This document shows, piece after piece, positions 50,303 to 59,616 of a stretch of 64,000 nt of DNA (positions are counted from its first letter, which is position 1; each line of letters opens with the position of its first letter). A program made the translations under genes and the position numbers. The DNA lies in contig JBDRYS010000001.1 of assembly GCA_039803545.1 (NCBI GenBank), positions 561,866 to 625,865 on the forward strand. Reading direction: 5' to 3'. This stretch comes from a candidate division WOR-3 bacterium (GTDB taxonomy: Bacteria; Hydrothermota; Hydrothermia; UBA1063). The notes under the pieces were generated by a model. It was not told the DNA's origin, did not search any database, and worked only from the letters and a program-made list of their open reading frames with translations.

Positions 50303-51203
50303 GGGCAAAATAGTAGGCTCCTAACAGGGCAGAATCATCACCTAAGGAAGATTTTCTGATTTCTATTCTGCGCTTGGCATACCCCATAACCCTCTCCTTC
50401 ATCGTATTCGTAGCACTTTCAATAAAGAGTTCAAAGGCGTTGGATACACCTCCACCGATAACGAAAACCTCTGGGTCGAAGATGTGGGTAAGATTTGTAA
50501 GGCCAATTCCAAGGAAATATCCAAACTCTTCCCACAGTAATTTAGCTGGTTCACTGCCCTGCTTTGCAAGTTCGCTTAACTCCTTAGGAGAATATTCCTT
50601 AAGGACAATGCCATACTTTTGCAAGAATAACTTTGCCCTTTGAGAAAAATAAGCACTCCCTAAAAAAGCCTCCCAGCATCCCCTTTGCCCGCAATTGCAT
50701 ACAGGACCAGAAGGATCAATGACCATGTGGCCTATTTCTGCAGCAAAATGAACACCGCCTAAAAGTAATTTTCCATGGGCAATAATTCCACCGCCAACAC
50801 CCGTTCCTAAGGTTATTCCAATTACATTAGAGACCTTTCTGCCAATTCCGAATTGCCATTCTCCGAGCACAAAGGCATTGGCATCGTTCAATACAAAGGT
50901 AGGTTTTTCAGTCTTACTTTCGATAATCTCCTTAATCGGGACATAATTCCAACCCGGTAAATTGGGTGGTTCGTAAACAATTCCCTTCTCGTGGTCAACA
51001 AGTCCTGCAACAGCAAGCCCAATCCCATCAATTCTATCAATCTTTTCCTTAGCAAGTTCAACCAGTCTTGAGATTAAAAAATCCTTTCCCTTATCCACAT
51101 CCGTTGGAAAAGAACCCCTCTCCAAAATCTTTCCGTCTTCAACAACCCCATACTTTACATTGGTGCCCCCAATATCAAAGGATAATATTCGTTTCAACTT
51201 CAT
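50280..51203 (-). CDS. ROK-family sugar kinase (glucokinase-like)
   Basis: The 307-residue kinase has the phosphate loop SFDIGGTNVKYGVVEDG, GIGLAVAGLVDHEKG, the sugar-site segment LNDANAFVLGEW, TLGTGVGGGII, the histidine of HFAAEIGHMVID and the zinc motif CNCGQRGCWEAFLG. It probably phosphorylates glucose or a related hexose. Such activity would serve the glucan-degrading enzymes encoded at 56-64 kb. GGAG precedes the ATG. First gene of the ROK-ruvX-mltG operon. Confidence 0.92.
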   Translation of the reverse strand: MKLKRILSFDIGGTNVKYGVVEDGKILERGSFPTDVDKGKDFLISRLVELAKEKIDRIDGIGLAVAGLVDHEKGIVYEPPNLPGWNYVPIKEIIESKTEKPTFVLNDANAFVLGEWQFGIGRKVSNVIGITLGTGVGGGIIAHGKLLLGGVHFAAEIGHMVIDPSGPVCNCGQRGCWEAFLGSAYFSQRAKLFLQKYGIVLKEYSPKELSELAKQGSEPAKLLWEEFGYFLGIGLTNLTHIFDPEVFVIGGGVSNAFELFIESATNTMKERVMGYAKRRIEIRKSSLGDDSALLGAYYFAHEEGKVW

Positions 51204-51310
51204 TTCTCCATCTGATTTTAATTATTCAACAAGATTGCTCAACTTTCAACTAATTAAAAAGTTCCAAAAGGCTTCACAAAAACTTGAACAGGCCGCTGCC
51301 TTTAAATTTA

Positions 51311-51937
51311 TCACCCAAAAACCTCTAAGAAACTTTCGTAGACACACTTTTTAAGTTCCCCCATAGGAACTTCTTTACCGAGAATCAAACTCATTGACAC
51401 CATAGGAATATGGGATATACCACAGGGAATTATGAATTTGAAAGGGTCAAGACTATTATTCACATTCAGGGCAAAACCATGAAAGGAAACCCATTTCCTA
51501 AAAGCAAGGCCAATGGATGCTATTTTGCCCTGAGGAGTAAAAACTCCAGTGTACTCCTTGTGCCTGTAGGCTTCAATACCGTACCTTTTTAACGTTCTTA
51601 CAAGGGCCTCTTCCACATTGTAAACAAATTTTTTAACACCGGCAAGGGCGCTGTTTAATTTAAAAATGGGGTATCCAACGAGTTGCCCAGGACCATGGTA
51701 GGTAATATCCCCTCCCCTCTCCACTTTATAAAGGGAATATCCCATCCTTCTCAAATAATCCTCGGGAAAAAGGAGATTTTTCCAATCTCTATTTCTGCCA
51801 AGTGTAAACACCGGTTCGTGTTCAACGAAAATAAGGGTATCAGGAATTTCGTCTCTGATCCTCTTTTCCACAAGTTCCTTCTGGAAATCCCAAGTATCTT
51901 TGTAATGCTTAAACCCCAAGTCTATTAATTCAATCAT
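51311..51937 (-). CDS. lipB: Lipoyl(octanoyl) transferase LipB
   Basis: LipB moves octanoate from acyl carrier protein to lipoyl domains. The 208-residue protein shows FVEHEPVFTLGRN, RGGDITYHGPGQLVGYPIF, the lysine region GKIASIGLAFRKWVSFHGFALNV and the catalytic cysteine in IIPCGISHIPMVSM. It overlaps lpd by four bases (ATGA), giving a two-gene unit for lipoyl-protein function. No E2, glycine-cleavage H or lipoyl synthase gene is in the window. Confidence 0.94.
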   Translation of the reverse strand: MIELIDLGFKHYKDTWDFQKELVEKRIRDEIPDTLIFVEHEPVFTLGRNRDWKNLLFPEDYLRRMGYSLYKVERGGDITYHGPGQLVGYPIFKLNSALAGVKKFVYNVEEALVRTLKRYGIEAYRHKEYTGVFTPQGKIASIGLAFRKWVSFHGFALNVNNSLDPFKFIIPCGISHIPMVSMSLILGKEVPMGELKKCVYESFLEVFG

Positions 51938-53295
51938 CGATTGATGATGTGGATCGCCTTTTTGTAGTAATTTTCAGCACACTCCATTATAGCCTCAGAG
52001 AGAGTTGGATGAGGGAAAACGACCTTCGCAATATCCTCAACCTTAAGGCCATTTTCAAGAACCAAAGCTCCGATACCTGCAAATTCCGAGGCATGAGGTC
52101 CTACAATATGGAATCCTAAAACATTATCCCTCTCATCACCTAAGATCTTCACAAATCCCTGCACATTTTCCTGGGTCAATGCACGGCCATTTGCCTGGAA
52201 GGGAAATTTTCCTACTTTATAATTTATACCCTTCTCCTTCAATTCCTCTTCAGTGTAGCCAACCTTAACAATCTCAGGGTCACCGTAAACTACGGAAGGA
52301 ATGAATTTTGCACGGTTAGAAGGCTTACCCGAAGCGATAATTTCAGCGACCATAATGCCTTCCCTTGACGCCTTATGGGCAAGCTGAGGTCCCGGAATAA
52401 TATCACCAATGGCATAAACACTTTTTAGATTTGTTGAGAAGTTTTCGTCAACCTTTACAAATCCCCTCTCATCAAGTTCTACACCAGCATTTACAAAGGC
52501 TTCGGTATTAGGTTTTCTACCCGTCGCAATCAAAATCTTATCAGGCTCAATAGAGATTTTCTCCTCGCCTTTTACAACAAACAGTTTACCATCCTCCTTA
52601 ATCAATTTAGAGCTAAGGTGGAACTTGATGCCCTTTCTTTCCAAATTTCTCTTCAAAACACTCACCGTCTCCGTGTCAAAACCCGTCAGGATTTGGGGCA
52701 ATATTTCCACTACAGTGACCTCCGAACCAAGTCTTCTGTAAATGGTTGCCATTTCTACACCAATTACACCAGCGCCCACAATTAAAAGATGCTTGGGAAT
52801 TTCGTTTATTTCTAAGGCTGAGGTGGAATCGAGAACTTTTACGCCATCAAAGTCAAAGCCGGGGATGGTCTTTGGAGAAGAGCCAGTTGCAAGGATAATG
52901 GAATCTGCCTCAATTATCTCACCATCGACCTTTACCTGCCTTTCGTTTAAAAGTTCACCATACCCTCGAAGGAGTTCAACGCCGTTCTGTTTAAAGAGAT
53001 ACTCCACACCCTTTACAAGTCTCGTAACTACACTCTTCTTCCACTCCCGCATCCTTTCGGGCTCGAATCTAAAGCCATCAACCCAAATTCCTTTCCCTTT
53101 GAAAGTTTCAACCTTTTCTATAATAGAAGTAACTTCAAGAAGGGCTTTAGTGGGAATGCAACCAACATTCAGGCAAACTCCACCAACCTGATCTTTTTCC
53201 ACAACACAAACCTTCTTGCCCAGTTGTGCCAGGCGGATTGCTGCAACGTACCCTCCAGGTCCAGCACCAAGAATCACAGCATCAAAAAACTTCAT
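51934..53295 (-). CDS. lpd: Dihydrolipoamide dehydrogenase
   Basis: The 453-residue flavoprotein starts with the FAD motif VILGAGPGGYVAAIRLA, then the redox pair in GGVCLNVGCIPTKAL. It has the NAD motif IVGAGVIGVEMATIYRRLG, the second FAD motif YAIGDIIPGPQLAHKASREG and the C-terminal FPHPTLSEAIMECAE with the active-site histidine and glutamate. It reoxidises dihydrolipoyl groups, here perhaps for a glycine cleavage system since POR replaces pyruvate dehydrogenase. The ATG at 53295 has GGAGG upstream and fits better than a TTG at 53301. Confidence 0.95.
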   Translation of the reverse strand: MKFFDAVILGAGPGGYVAAIRLAQLGKKVCVVEKDQVGGVCLNVGCIPTKALLEVTSIIEKVETFKGKGIWVDGFRFEPERMREWKKSVVTRLVKGVEYLFKQNGVELLRGYGELLNERQVKVDGEIIEADSIILATGSSPKTIPGFDFDGVKVLDSTSALEINEIPKHLLIVGAGVIGVEMATIYRRLGSEVTVVEILPQILTGFDTETVSVLKRNLERKGIKFHLSSKLIKEDGKLFVVKGEEKISIEPDKILIATGRKPNTEAFVNAGVELDERGFVKVDENFSTNLKSVYAIGDIIPGPQLAHKASREGIMVAEIIASGKPSNRAKFIPSVVYGDPEIVKVGYTEEELKEKGINYKVGKFPFQANGRALTQENVQGFVKILGDERDNVLGFHIVGPHASEFAGIGALVLENGLKVEDIAKVVFPHPTLSEAIMECAENYYKKAIHIINR

Positions 53296-53312
53296 CACCA
53301 ACCTCCAGAGTT

Positions 53313-53340
53313 TTGCTTTTTCTTATTGCAATATTATAAT
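53313..53340 (+). promoter_or_regulatory. Promoter for DUF1232 gene
   Basis: TTGCTT (53313-53318), 16 bases and TATAAT (53335-53340) lie nine bases before the ATG at 53350, so the leader would be about three bases. A minus-strand TATAAT overlaps it at 53338-53333 and might serve lpd, though without a good -35. Confidence 0.5.
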
Positions 53341-53349
53341 TTATCTGCT

Positions 53350-53904
53350 ATGGAAAACATAAAGAAGGTACGGAGTGTTGAGGGTTACTTAAGTTTTTAT
53401 AAGTTTTTGCGCAGAAAAATCGCTGAGGATGCAGAGAAAATCTTAGGCAAATATGGCAGAACAGCAGTGGAGATCCTCCTCACAGGTCCAGATCTTTTCA
53501 TCTTTCTCTTCAGGATTTATAGAGATCCGGAAGTTCCCTTAGAATTTAAGGCAGGCCTTGCGTCAGTTCTCGCATACTGGATTATTCCTATTGATATCTT
53601 TTCGGAGATGTTTTTTGGCATTCTCGGTTATGTTGATGATATATTCCTTGCTGCCTATATTTTAAATGGACTTATGAAACACCTCAACGAGGAAAAAATA
53701 AAATCCTACTGGCCAGGATGTGAGTCAGCTCCCAAGATAATAGAGAAGATCCTTGGATATTCCCAATTCTTAGCTTCCCTGCTCGGTAAGAACTCAGAAC
53801 AGAAATTTAACCAGCTCGTCAGCAGAATTGAAAAGAAACTAAACCTTCAAACGGAAAAAGAAAACTCCTCTAAAACAGACATTGAAGATGCAGCTGAAGA
53901 ATAG
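53350..53904 (+). CDS. DUF1232 (YkvA-like) protein
   Basis: The 184-residue protein has the DUF1232 core: FKAGLASVLAYWIIPIDIFSEM and GYVDDIFLAAYILNGLM at about residues 70-115, a helical hairpin that is probably membrane-associated. The C-terminus is charged and probably disordered. The family has no settled function. The ATG at 53350 is chosen because homology begins close to it and a TATAAT lies just upstream. The methyltransferase gene follows 53 bases later. Confidence 0.75.
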   Translation: MENIKKVRSVEGYLSFYKFLRRKIAEDAEKILGKYGRTAVEILLTGPDLFIFLFRIYRDPEVPLEFKAGLASVLAYWIIPIDIFSEMFFGILGYVDDIFLAAYILNGLMKHLNEEKIKSYWPGCESAPKIIEKILGYSQFLASLLGKNSEQKFNQLVSRIEKKLNLQTEKENSSKTDIEDAAEE

Positions 53905-53910
53905 TATAAT
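53882..53910 (+). promoter_or_regulatory. Promoter of restriction-modification pair
   Basis: TTGAAG (53882-53887), a 17-base spacer and TATAAT (53905-53910) span the stop codon of the DUF1232 gene. Transcription would start near 53917, giving a leader of about 40 bases before the methyltransferase ATG, with no ribosome site in it. Confidence 0.6.
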
Positions 53911-53957
53911 TAAAAAACGGATGTCAGTTTATTGAATGTTTTTAAGACTACCGCACA

Positions 53958-55433
53958 ATGGTAAAAGCGATAATTGGAGACGTTAGAAAAGTTTACAATT
54001 TGCTTGAAGACAATAGTATAGATTGTGTTATTACCTCTCCCCCGTACTGGCAACAACGAGATTACGGGATTGAGGGGCAAATAGGACAAGAAACATCACC
54101 TGAGGACTACGCCAAGGAGATTGCATACGTATTTGAGCTATTGTGGCCAAAGTTAAAAACCACTGCTACTATTTTCTTAAATATAGGTTACAAATTTCAA
54201 AATGAGGAATTTTTGCTGATACCAGAACTTGTTGCCTTTGAAATGAGAAAGTTAGGCTACATGTTAAAAAACAAAATTATCTGGTACAAGCCTAACGCAA
54301 TGCCAACACCAGCAAGGAACAGATTAAACAACACTTATGAAGCTGTATTCTTTTTCGTAAAAAATGTGGGGAAAGAGGTATTCTATTTCAATCTGGCAGA
54401 GCTATATGAAAGGAGTGAATTATTTACCCCGCGCCTTAGCACAAACATTGAAAGTCTTCTCTCAGGGAAAATTGAAGACAACTTAACATCAAGAGGTAAA
54501 AGAGAAGGCATTGTCACAGGAGTTAATAAAAAATTCATAAAGGTTTTATGGGATGACGGTCAGGAAGAGAACATAGAGTTTGCAGAGGAGCAAAAAGAAG
54601 CGACTTTTCGATGTGAGAATTGTTCGCACAAAGTTAGCTACTGGGACATTTTACTCTCCTACGCAAATTATGGGAATTTCCTTTGTCCAAACTGCAAGAC
54701 AACTAATTTACCTATACCAGAATTTCAAAATGAAGTGCAAGAAGAAAGAGAATGGTTTTTTTCTACCAACTTGTCCACAAAAAGCAAATTGACCTATGCA
54801 AAAGGGAGCGAAAAATACAAAAAAGCTAAGCTTCTTACCTCTTCGCCAGCTGGAAGACTTGCAATTACTGGAGAAAAATTGGTTTTAAAAAGAAAATGGA
54901 TATTTCCCCAGCCACTTATTGCAGACTATCTAAAGAGACACCTAAAAAAATCAAATATAACCATCGAAGCCTTAGAAAAACTCTTAGGTTACAATTATAC
55001 TGCAGCACATTGGCTCAGAAAGGATTTCTCGCACTGGGGCAAAGGCGGAAGCTTGCCAAGGCCTTCAGACTGGAGCAAGTTAAAAGATGTTTTAAAGTTG
55101 GATAGCCGATACGACAGACTCTTAACTGATGTTGTAGCGATGATTTCTACAGTCCGCCCACACCCAAAAGGTAAAAACATTGGGGATGTGTGGGAAATCC
55201 CCACTGAACCTTATGAAGGGGAACATTTTGCAGTTTTCCCGAAAAAACTGGTCGAAAGATGCATAAAATTGGGTTGTCCACCAGGTGGAACGGTTCTTGA
55301 TCCTTTCGCAGGTTCTGGCACCGTTGGTGAAGTGGCACAAAAACTAAACCGGAAGGCAATCTTAATAGAAATAAATCCCGACTATAAAAAATTAATCCTG
55401 GGAAGATGTGGAAATGTCGAATTCATTGAATAA
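53958..55433 (+). CDS. Type II DNA methyltransferase (beta class, N4-cytosine or N6-adenine)
   Basis: The 491-residue enzyme has the catalytic motif TSPPYWQQRDYG near residues 26-37 and the S-adenosylmethionine motif VLDPFAGSGTVGE near 445-457, in the motif IV-first order. SPPYW favours N4-cytosine methylation, but N6-adenine is possible. Between them lie a four-cysteine zinc-ribbon-like segment (cysteines about 219, 222, 243, 246) and a helix-turn-helix-like block (about 320-395; LGYNYTAAHWLRKDFSHWGK). These inserts probably read the target site. The restriction gene overlaps its end by about 20 bases. No ribosome site precedes the ATG. Confidence 0.88.
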   Translation: MVKAIIGDVRKVYNLLEDNSIDCVITSPPYWQQRDYGIEGQIGQETSPEDYAKEIAYVFELLWPKLKTTATIFLNIGYKFQNEEFLLIPELVAFEMRKLGYMLKNKIIWYKPNAMPTPARNRLNNTYEAVFFFVKNVGKEVFYFNLAELYERSELFTPRLSTNIESLLSGKIEDNLTSRGKREGIVTGVNKKFIKVLWDDGQEENIEFAEEQKEATFRCENCSHKVSYWDILLSYANYGNFLCPNCKTTNLPIPEFQNEVQEEREWFFSTNLSTKSKLTYAKGSEKYKKAKLLTSSPAGRLAITGEKLVLKRKWIFPQPLIADYLKRHLKKSNITIEALEKLLGYNYTAAHWLRKDFSHWGKGGSLPRPSDWSKLKDVLKLDSRYDRLLTDVVAMISTVRPHPKGKNIGDVWEIPTEPYEGEHFAVFPKKLVERCIKLGCPPGGTVLDPFAGSGTVGEVAQKLNRKAILIEINPDYKKLILGRCGNVEFIE

Positions 55434-56163
55434 CATAGAATTAGCTGAACACAGGTATTTCGTAACTATTAAAACAAACATGCTTACGAGAATAAACGAA
55501 ATAATTAATCAATTAAACTCGAGAATCCCAATAAAAAGTGATTGGGTAAATGTATTTCTTAGTACGGCAAGGAAAGGTTATAAGCAAAGTGACCTTGACA
55601 AAGGTTCAGAGAGGGTTTTTCACAAATGGGCGAGTAGCTATTTTTCGATCCCCAACTCTACTCCTATAGGCTCTGATTTGGTTTTCGATTCAGATGAAGG
55701 TTTTAGAATCCATATTGACATAAAAACTGCACTTATTTCTAACGAATCAGATTACAAAGGGGTAATAAACATCGGCCAAAATCAAACAAGCTATTCAATT
55801 CCTAATACATTCACAGCAAACCTCCCGCCCAGGTATGTGGATGAAAAGATAACCCTAACTTATGTGGTACAAGTTATTCACGAACAACTATCAGATAAGA
55901 TCCACGCAATAGTGCTGGGATGTATACCCAATGGCCTGTTATATGGAATTTATGGAAATCAAATTGTAAGAGCGGGTAAAGGCGGATGGGGAAAAGCCAA
56001 GGACTTTCGATTTAGATATTACACTAAAAAGGGCGGCATATTAAGTTTTATGTTATTACCCGACAAACCGCCCCGAGTAGAGATCATAACAGCTTTACAA
56101 AACTCTGCTTGTGTAAACAGCTTAGCCTCTTTAGGACTAATCGTTAACCACTATCACAAATAG
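55414..56163 (+). CDS. Probable type II restriction endonuclease (PD-(D/E)XK)
   Basis: The 249-residue protein directly overlaps the methyltransferase and carries a plausible PD-(D/E)XK active site: E66 in KGSERVFHKW, D88 in GSDLVF and D102-x-K104 in HIDIKTA. The position next to the methyltransferase is the main evidence for its role in cutting unmethylated DNA. It was not matched to a named enzyme, and the target is unknown. ATG at 55414 or GTG at 55408 are both possible starts. The nearby genes are ordinary housekeeping, so the pair may be an inserted cassette. Confidence 0.75.
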   Translation: MSNSLNNIELAEHRYFVTIKTNMLTRINEIINQLNSRIPIKSDWVNVFLSTARKGYKQSDLDKGSERVFHKWASSYFSIPNSTPIGSDLVFDSDEGFRIHIDIKTALISNESDYKGVINIGQNQTSYSIPNTFTANLPPRYVDEKITLTYVVQVIHEQLSDKIHAIVLGCIPNGLLYGIYGNQIVRAGKGGWGKAKDFRFRYYTKKGGILSFMLLPDKPPRVEIITALQNSACVNSLASLGLIVNHYHK

Positions 56164-56174
56164 AATAAAGTTCC

Positions 56175-56882
56175 CTATTCCTGTAAAATTTCTTTTCGCC
56201 TTTTTTCGAATTCCTCGAGAGCAACCTCGAAGTCTTCTTTCCTTCCGAGGTCAAGCCAGAACCCATCGTGTAAATAAATTCCGATCTCAAGATTATCCTT
56301 CAAAAGGTCATTGACCAGGTCAGGAAAGTCGTACTTCTGGTTTTCAGGGATTCTCCTCAAAATGTAAGGATTGAAAACATAAACCCCCATGGAAACGTAA
56401 TATTCAAGGGTGGGCTTTTCCTGATACTCCTTAAGAACATTCCCCTCAAATTTAACTACCCCAAATTCCGTTGCAATCTCTCGTTTTACAACACCAATGG
56501 TTAGTGGCTTACCCTGTATTAGATGGAATCTATAGATTTTCTGAAAGTCAAGGTCCGTGAGGGTATCGCCATTAACCACGAGAAAGGATTCATCCAGTTT
56601 ATCCCTTAGAAGTTTCAAAGGCCCTACAGTACCAAGCTCTCTGTCTTCCAGGGAATATTCGATGTTTGCCCCCCACTTCTTTCCATTGTTAAAGTACGAT
56701 TTAATAAGTTCTGCAAGATGGCCACAGGCAACGTAAATTTCTGTAAATCCGCTTTTTACCAGCTTCTTCACAATGATCTCCATTATGGGCATATCACCAA
56801 CGGGCATAAGAGGCTTAGGAATTACGAGGGAATAGGGTTCAAGCCGCTTTCCCTTTCCGCCCGCCAGAATTACCGCCTTCAT
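56175..56882 (-). CDS. Sugar-1-phosphate nucleotidyltransferase
   Basis: The 235-residue enzyme starts MKAVILAGGKGKRLEPYSLV with the nucleotide loop, followed by PKPLMPVGDMPIMEIIV and the metal site VVNGDTLTDLDF. It joins a sugar-1-phosphate to a nucleotide, making for example GDP-mannose or a glucose nucleotide. The ATG at 56882 shares an ATGA overlap with the branching-enzyme stop and has GGAG upstream, so it is preferred over a TTG at 56894. No extra C-terminal hexapeptide domain is present. It is the last gene of the sugar operon. Confidence 0.87.
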   Translation of the reverse strand: MKAVILAGGKGKRLEPYSLVIPKPLMPVGDMPIMEIIVKKLVKSGFTEIYVACGHLAELIKSYFNNGKKWGANIEYSLEDRELGTVGPLKLLRDKLDESFLVVNGDTLTDLDFQKIYRFHLIQGKPLTIGVVKREIATEFGVVKFEGNVLKEYQEKPTLEYYVSMGVYVFNPYILRRIPENQKYDFPDLVNDLLKDNLEIGIYLHDGFWLDLGRKEDFEVALEEFEKRRKEILQE

Positions 56883-58573
56883 TGTAGTCTCCAATCCATG
56901 GGATTAATATCCTCAAAAAGTCTGTCCTTATCTTCAAGGGTCTCGAGAAGATTTAAATCTTCCGCACTTAAGCCTTGCTTTTCCCTCAATTTAGTTAGCA
57001 TATCAAGAAGCCTTTTGCAGTATTCATAGTGAATCGCCACCCTCTGTTCAGCGTAATCCCTGGCGCTCCACGTAGTTATGAGAAATTGCCAGTCAGAGGA
57101 TTGAAGCAGGAGGACTTCCCTCCCCAGCTGTTTTAGAATTCTGAAATACATCGGTTCCTTTGCGAAATCTTCATTTAAGGCCTCTTTAAAAAACCTGTCC
57201 TCAACCTCATAGATCTTTTCCCAGGTCCAGGAGGTCCAATCGTTTAACCAAACCCAGTGAAAACCTCCTTCCCCCCATGATCCCTCTGGAAGATTAACAA
57301 CAGTTTCGGGTGGGTATTTCCGATGATATTCACCGAGGGTAATAGTTTCTACCAAGTTGCTTTTACTAATATTTTCGAAAACCTTTTCAAGCCACTCTAT
57401 ACCCTCAAACCACCAGTGACCGTAAAGCTCTGTGTCAAAGGGTGCTACAATGACGGGATTTTCCAGTTCACTCTCAGTAATGATCTTTTCGATTAGACCT
57501 ACAAAATGATTTGCATGGCTCTGCAAGGCCATTTCAGCCCAATCCCTTCGGTACTCATCCTTGTTTCCGAGGTCTACATCTTTCCCAGTAATTCTCCAGT
57601 AACGATGGCCCCCAGGGAAGTGCTTTTTATGGAATTCCAGATATGCAAAATCACCGGGATAACCAATATCCCTTGACCATACCTGCAGGGCAGTCCTCGG
57701 ATCCCTTGCAAATACACCCGCCCCGGCTTTTTTACCAGGTGAAACTACATAGTAGTTTCGGAGGGTGTCTTTCTTTTCAATTTCGAGCGGCTTATAGGCA
57801 GAGGCCTGGGTCTCCCACAAAAGCTTAAGGGCATCGAAAAGCCCAATGTAAGTTCCAACCGCTTTACCGCCCTCAATCAGGTGGTGATCAACGAGGAAAT
57901 ACTCGATCCCCAATTTGTTGTAAATTTCTTCAAGGCCAAGCCTAACATACTTTGGGTAATTTCCTACGGGCGATTTCCATTCGTAGGAAAATCGGTAAGC
58001 CAGTTCAGGTGGCCAGATACCAGAAGGCTCTAAGCCCACATTTTTTGAAAAAGCCCTCTTGCCTTCCAAAACCTGGGCATAGCAGGACTCGTCCTTTAAC
58101 AAAAGAGGCAGATATCCATGAGTTGCTCCAGAGGTAATCATTTCGATGTGACCTGCTTTGTAATAAGTTGCGAATTTATCAAGAATGTCTTTATTTATCC
58201 TATCGAAATATTCACCAACCTGTTCGTAAAACCTTTGCCAGAAAACGGCAAGACTCGCCCTATGTTTATACCCCGTTTTTAAGAAATAGACTTCATCCTC
58301 TTTCGCCGAGTCAATCTTCTGTTCAATGTAACCTTTAACTCCTTCTTTAAACCTCACGTCTTTAAGCTGCTCTTGCAAAACTGGAGTAATCCCTATGGTA
58401 AAATGTACCCTAACACCTTTGGACACGAGCCTCTCCAAGGCCATAAGGAGTGGAATGTAGGTTTCCGTTGCCGCTTCATAAAGCCACTCCGCACCGTGGG
58501 GCCATATACCATGCCCAAGAACGTAAGGCAAGTGGGAATGTAACACTAAAGAAAAATAACCCCTCTTAGCCAT
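56879..58573 (-). CDS. GH57 1,4-alpha-glucan branching enzyme
   Basis: The 564-residue protein begins SLVLHSHLPYVLGHG (GH57 motif 1) and has the nucleophile glutamate region SGIWPPELAYR (about residues 182-192) and the acid aspartate region VAPFDTELYGHWWFEG (about 342-357). It ends with the helical DUF1957 domain, characteristic of GH57 branching enzymes. It makes alpha-1,6 branches in glycogen-like polymer. No glycogen synthase is in the window. GalT ends nine bases upstream. Confidence 0.9.
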   Translation of the reverse strand: MAKRGYFSLVLHSHLPYVLGHGIWPHGAEWLYEAATETYIPLLMALERLVSKGVRVHFTIGITPVLQEQLKDVRFKEGVKGYIEQKIDSAKEDEVYFLKTGYKHRASLAVFWQRFYEQVGEYFDRINKDILDKFATYYKAGHIEMITSGATHGYLPLLLKDESCYAQVLEGKRAFSKNVGLEPSGIWPPELAYRFSYEWKSPVGNYPKYVRLGLEEIYNKLGIEYFLVDHHLIEGGKAVGTYIGLFDALKLLWETQASAYKPLEIEKKDTLRNYYVVSPGKKAGAGVFARDPRTALQVWSRDIGYPGDFAYLEFHKKHFPGGHRYWRITGKDVDLGNKDEYRRDWAEMALQSHANHFVGLIEKIITESELENPVIVAPFDTELYGHWWFEGIEWLEKVFENISKSNLVETITLGEYHRKYPPETVVNLPEGSWGEGGFHWVWLNDWTSWTWEKIYEVEDRFFKEALNEDFAKEPMYFRILKQLGREVLLLQSSDWQFLITTWSARDYAEQRVAIHYEYCKRLLDMLTKLREKQGLSAEDLNLLETLEDKDRLFEDINPMDWRLQ

Positions 58574-58581
58574 AATCTCCC

Positions 58582-59616
58582 CTAAAAGCTTATGTCAGCT
58601 TCTCTCAAATACCTTGCTGCCTCTTCCGGCGGTGTGGGGTTTATATAAAGGCCAGAACCCCACTCAAATCCAGCAATCTTTGTAATCCTCGGAATAAGTT
58701 CTATGTGCCAGTGATAATCGTACTCAATTGTTGACCAGTAATCAGGCCTGCCTGGCCTCTCGTGGGGGCTTGGCGCAGTGTGAAGAACCATATTAAAGGG
58801 AGGGTCATTCAAAACCACTTTAATACGCAGCAGCATTTCCTTTAAAACGCTGGCAAGGACTTCCAGTTCATGATCTTCAAGGAGGGCAAAATCGTGAAGA
58901 TGTTTCTTAGGAATTAGCCAGGTTTCGAAGGGGAAGGATGAGGCAAAAGGTTCCCAAACAATGTAGTTATCCCTGTCCATTACAATGCGAGAACCATATT
59001 GAAGCTCCTGACTTATAATGTCACACATTAAACATCTTTCCTTGGTCCTAAAATGGTCCCTCGACGCTTGAAGCTCAGTGACTACTACCGTTGGAATCAT
59101 AGGTGTTGCAATCAATTGAGAATGGGGATGGGACAGTGAGGCTCCCGCCTCTCTCCCATAATTCTTGAAGATGAGCACATAACGAATGCGAACGTCCTTC
59201 CGTAGATCCTTAATACGCTCTCTATAGGCTATCAACACCTTTTTTATCTGTTCAACACTTAGATCTCCTAAATTCTTATCGTGTTCCGGGGTTTCAATAA
59301 TCACCTCATGGGCACCAATTCCATTGATTTTGTCAAAAAGTCCAACTGCCTCCCGAGTTAATTCGCCTTCGACTCGAAGAGCAGGAAACTTATTAGGTAC
59401 AACCCTTACTTCCCAACCCTCCGTATTGGGGGCACGATCCTTCGGACCAATAACAAAAATCTCTGGTGGTGTTGTGTGTTCATGCCCATAGCAAAAGGGA
59501 CAAACTCCCCCTTTAATTTCTTCCTTTGTCGTCACGTAATCTGATGGCCTTCTACCCCTCTCCGTTGAAATAATCGTCCATCTAACTCTGAAGACATCAT
59601 ATCTCAGCTCAGGCAT
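58582..59616 (-). CDS. galT: Galactose-1-phosphate uridylyltransferase
   Basis: The 344-residue HIT-superfamily enzyme has the nucleotide-handling sequence SLSHPHSQLIATP with the catalytic histidine (about residues 158-170), CPFCYGHEHTTPPE as a zinc site, and a second CLMCDII zinc-like segment. It exchanges UMP between glucose-1-phosphate and galactose-1-phosphate; related enzymes in thermophiles may accept other sugar phosphates or ADP-sugars. It overlaps the GH57 glucanotransferase gene by eight bases, which suggests a place in glucan rather than dedicated galactose metabolism. Confidence 0.9.
   Translation of the reverse strand: MPELRYDVFRVRWTIISTERGRRPSDYVTTKEEIKGGVCPFCYGHEHTTPPEIFVIGPKDRAPNTEGWEVRVVPNKFPALRVEGELTREAVGLFDKINGIGAHEVIIETPEHDKNLGDLSVEQIKKVLIAYRERIKDLRKDVRIRYVLIFKNYGREAGASLSHPHSQLIATPMIPTVVVTELQASRDHFRTKERCLMCDIISQELQYGSRIVMDRDNYIVWEPFASSFPFETWLIPKKHLHDFALLEDHELEVLASVLKEMLLRIKVVLNDPPFNMVLHTAPSPHERPGRPDYWSTIEYDYHWHIELIPRITKIAGFEWGSGLYINPTPPEEAARYLREADISF

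Noticed and set aside
53921-53935. Four-residue frame MSVY just after the predicted start of the methyltransferase transcript
   Set aside because: Frames of this length are common by chance, and there is no ribosome site or control-codon run.
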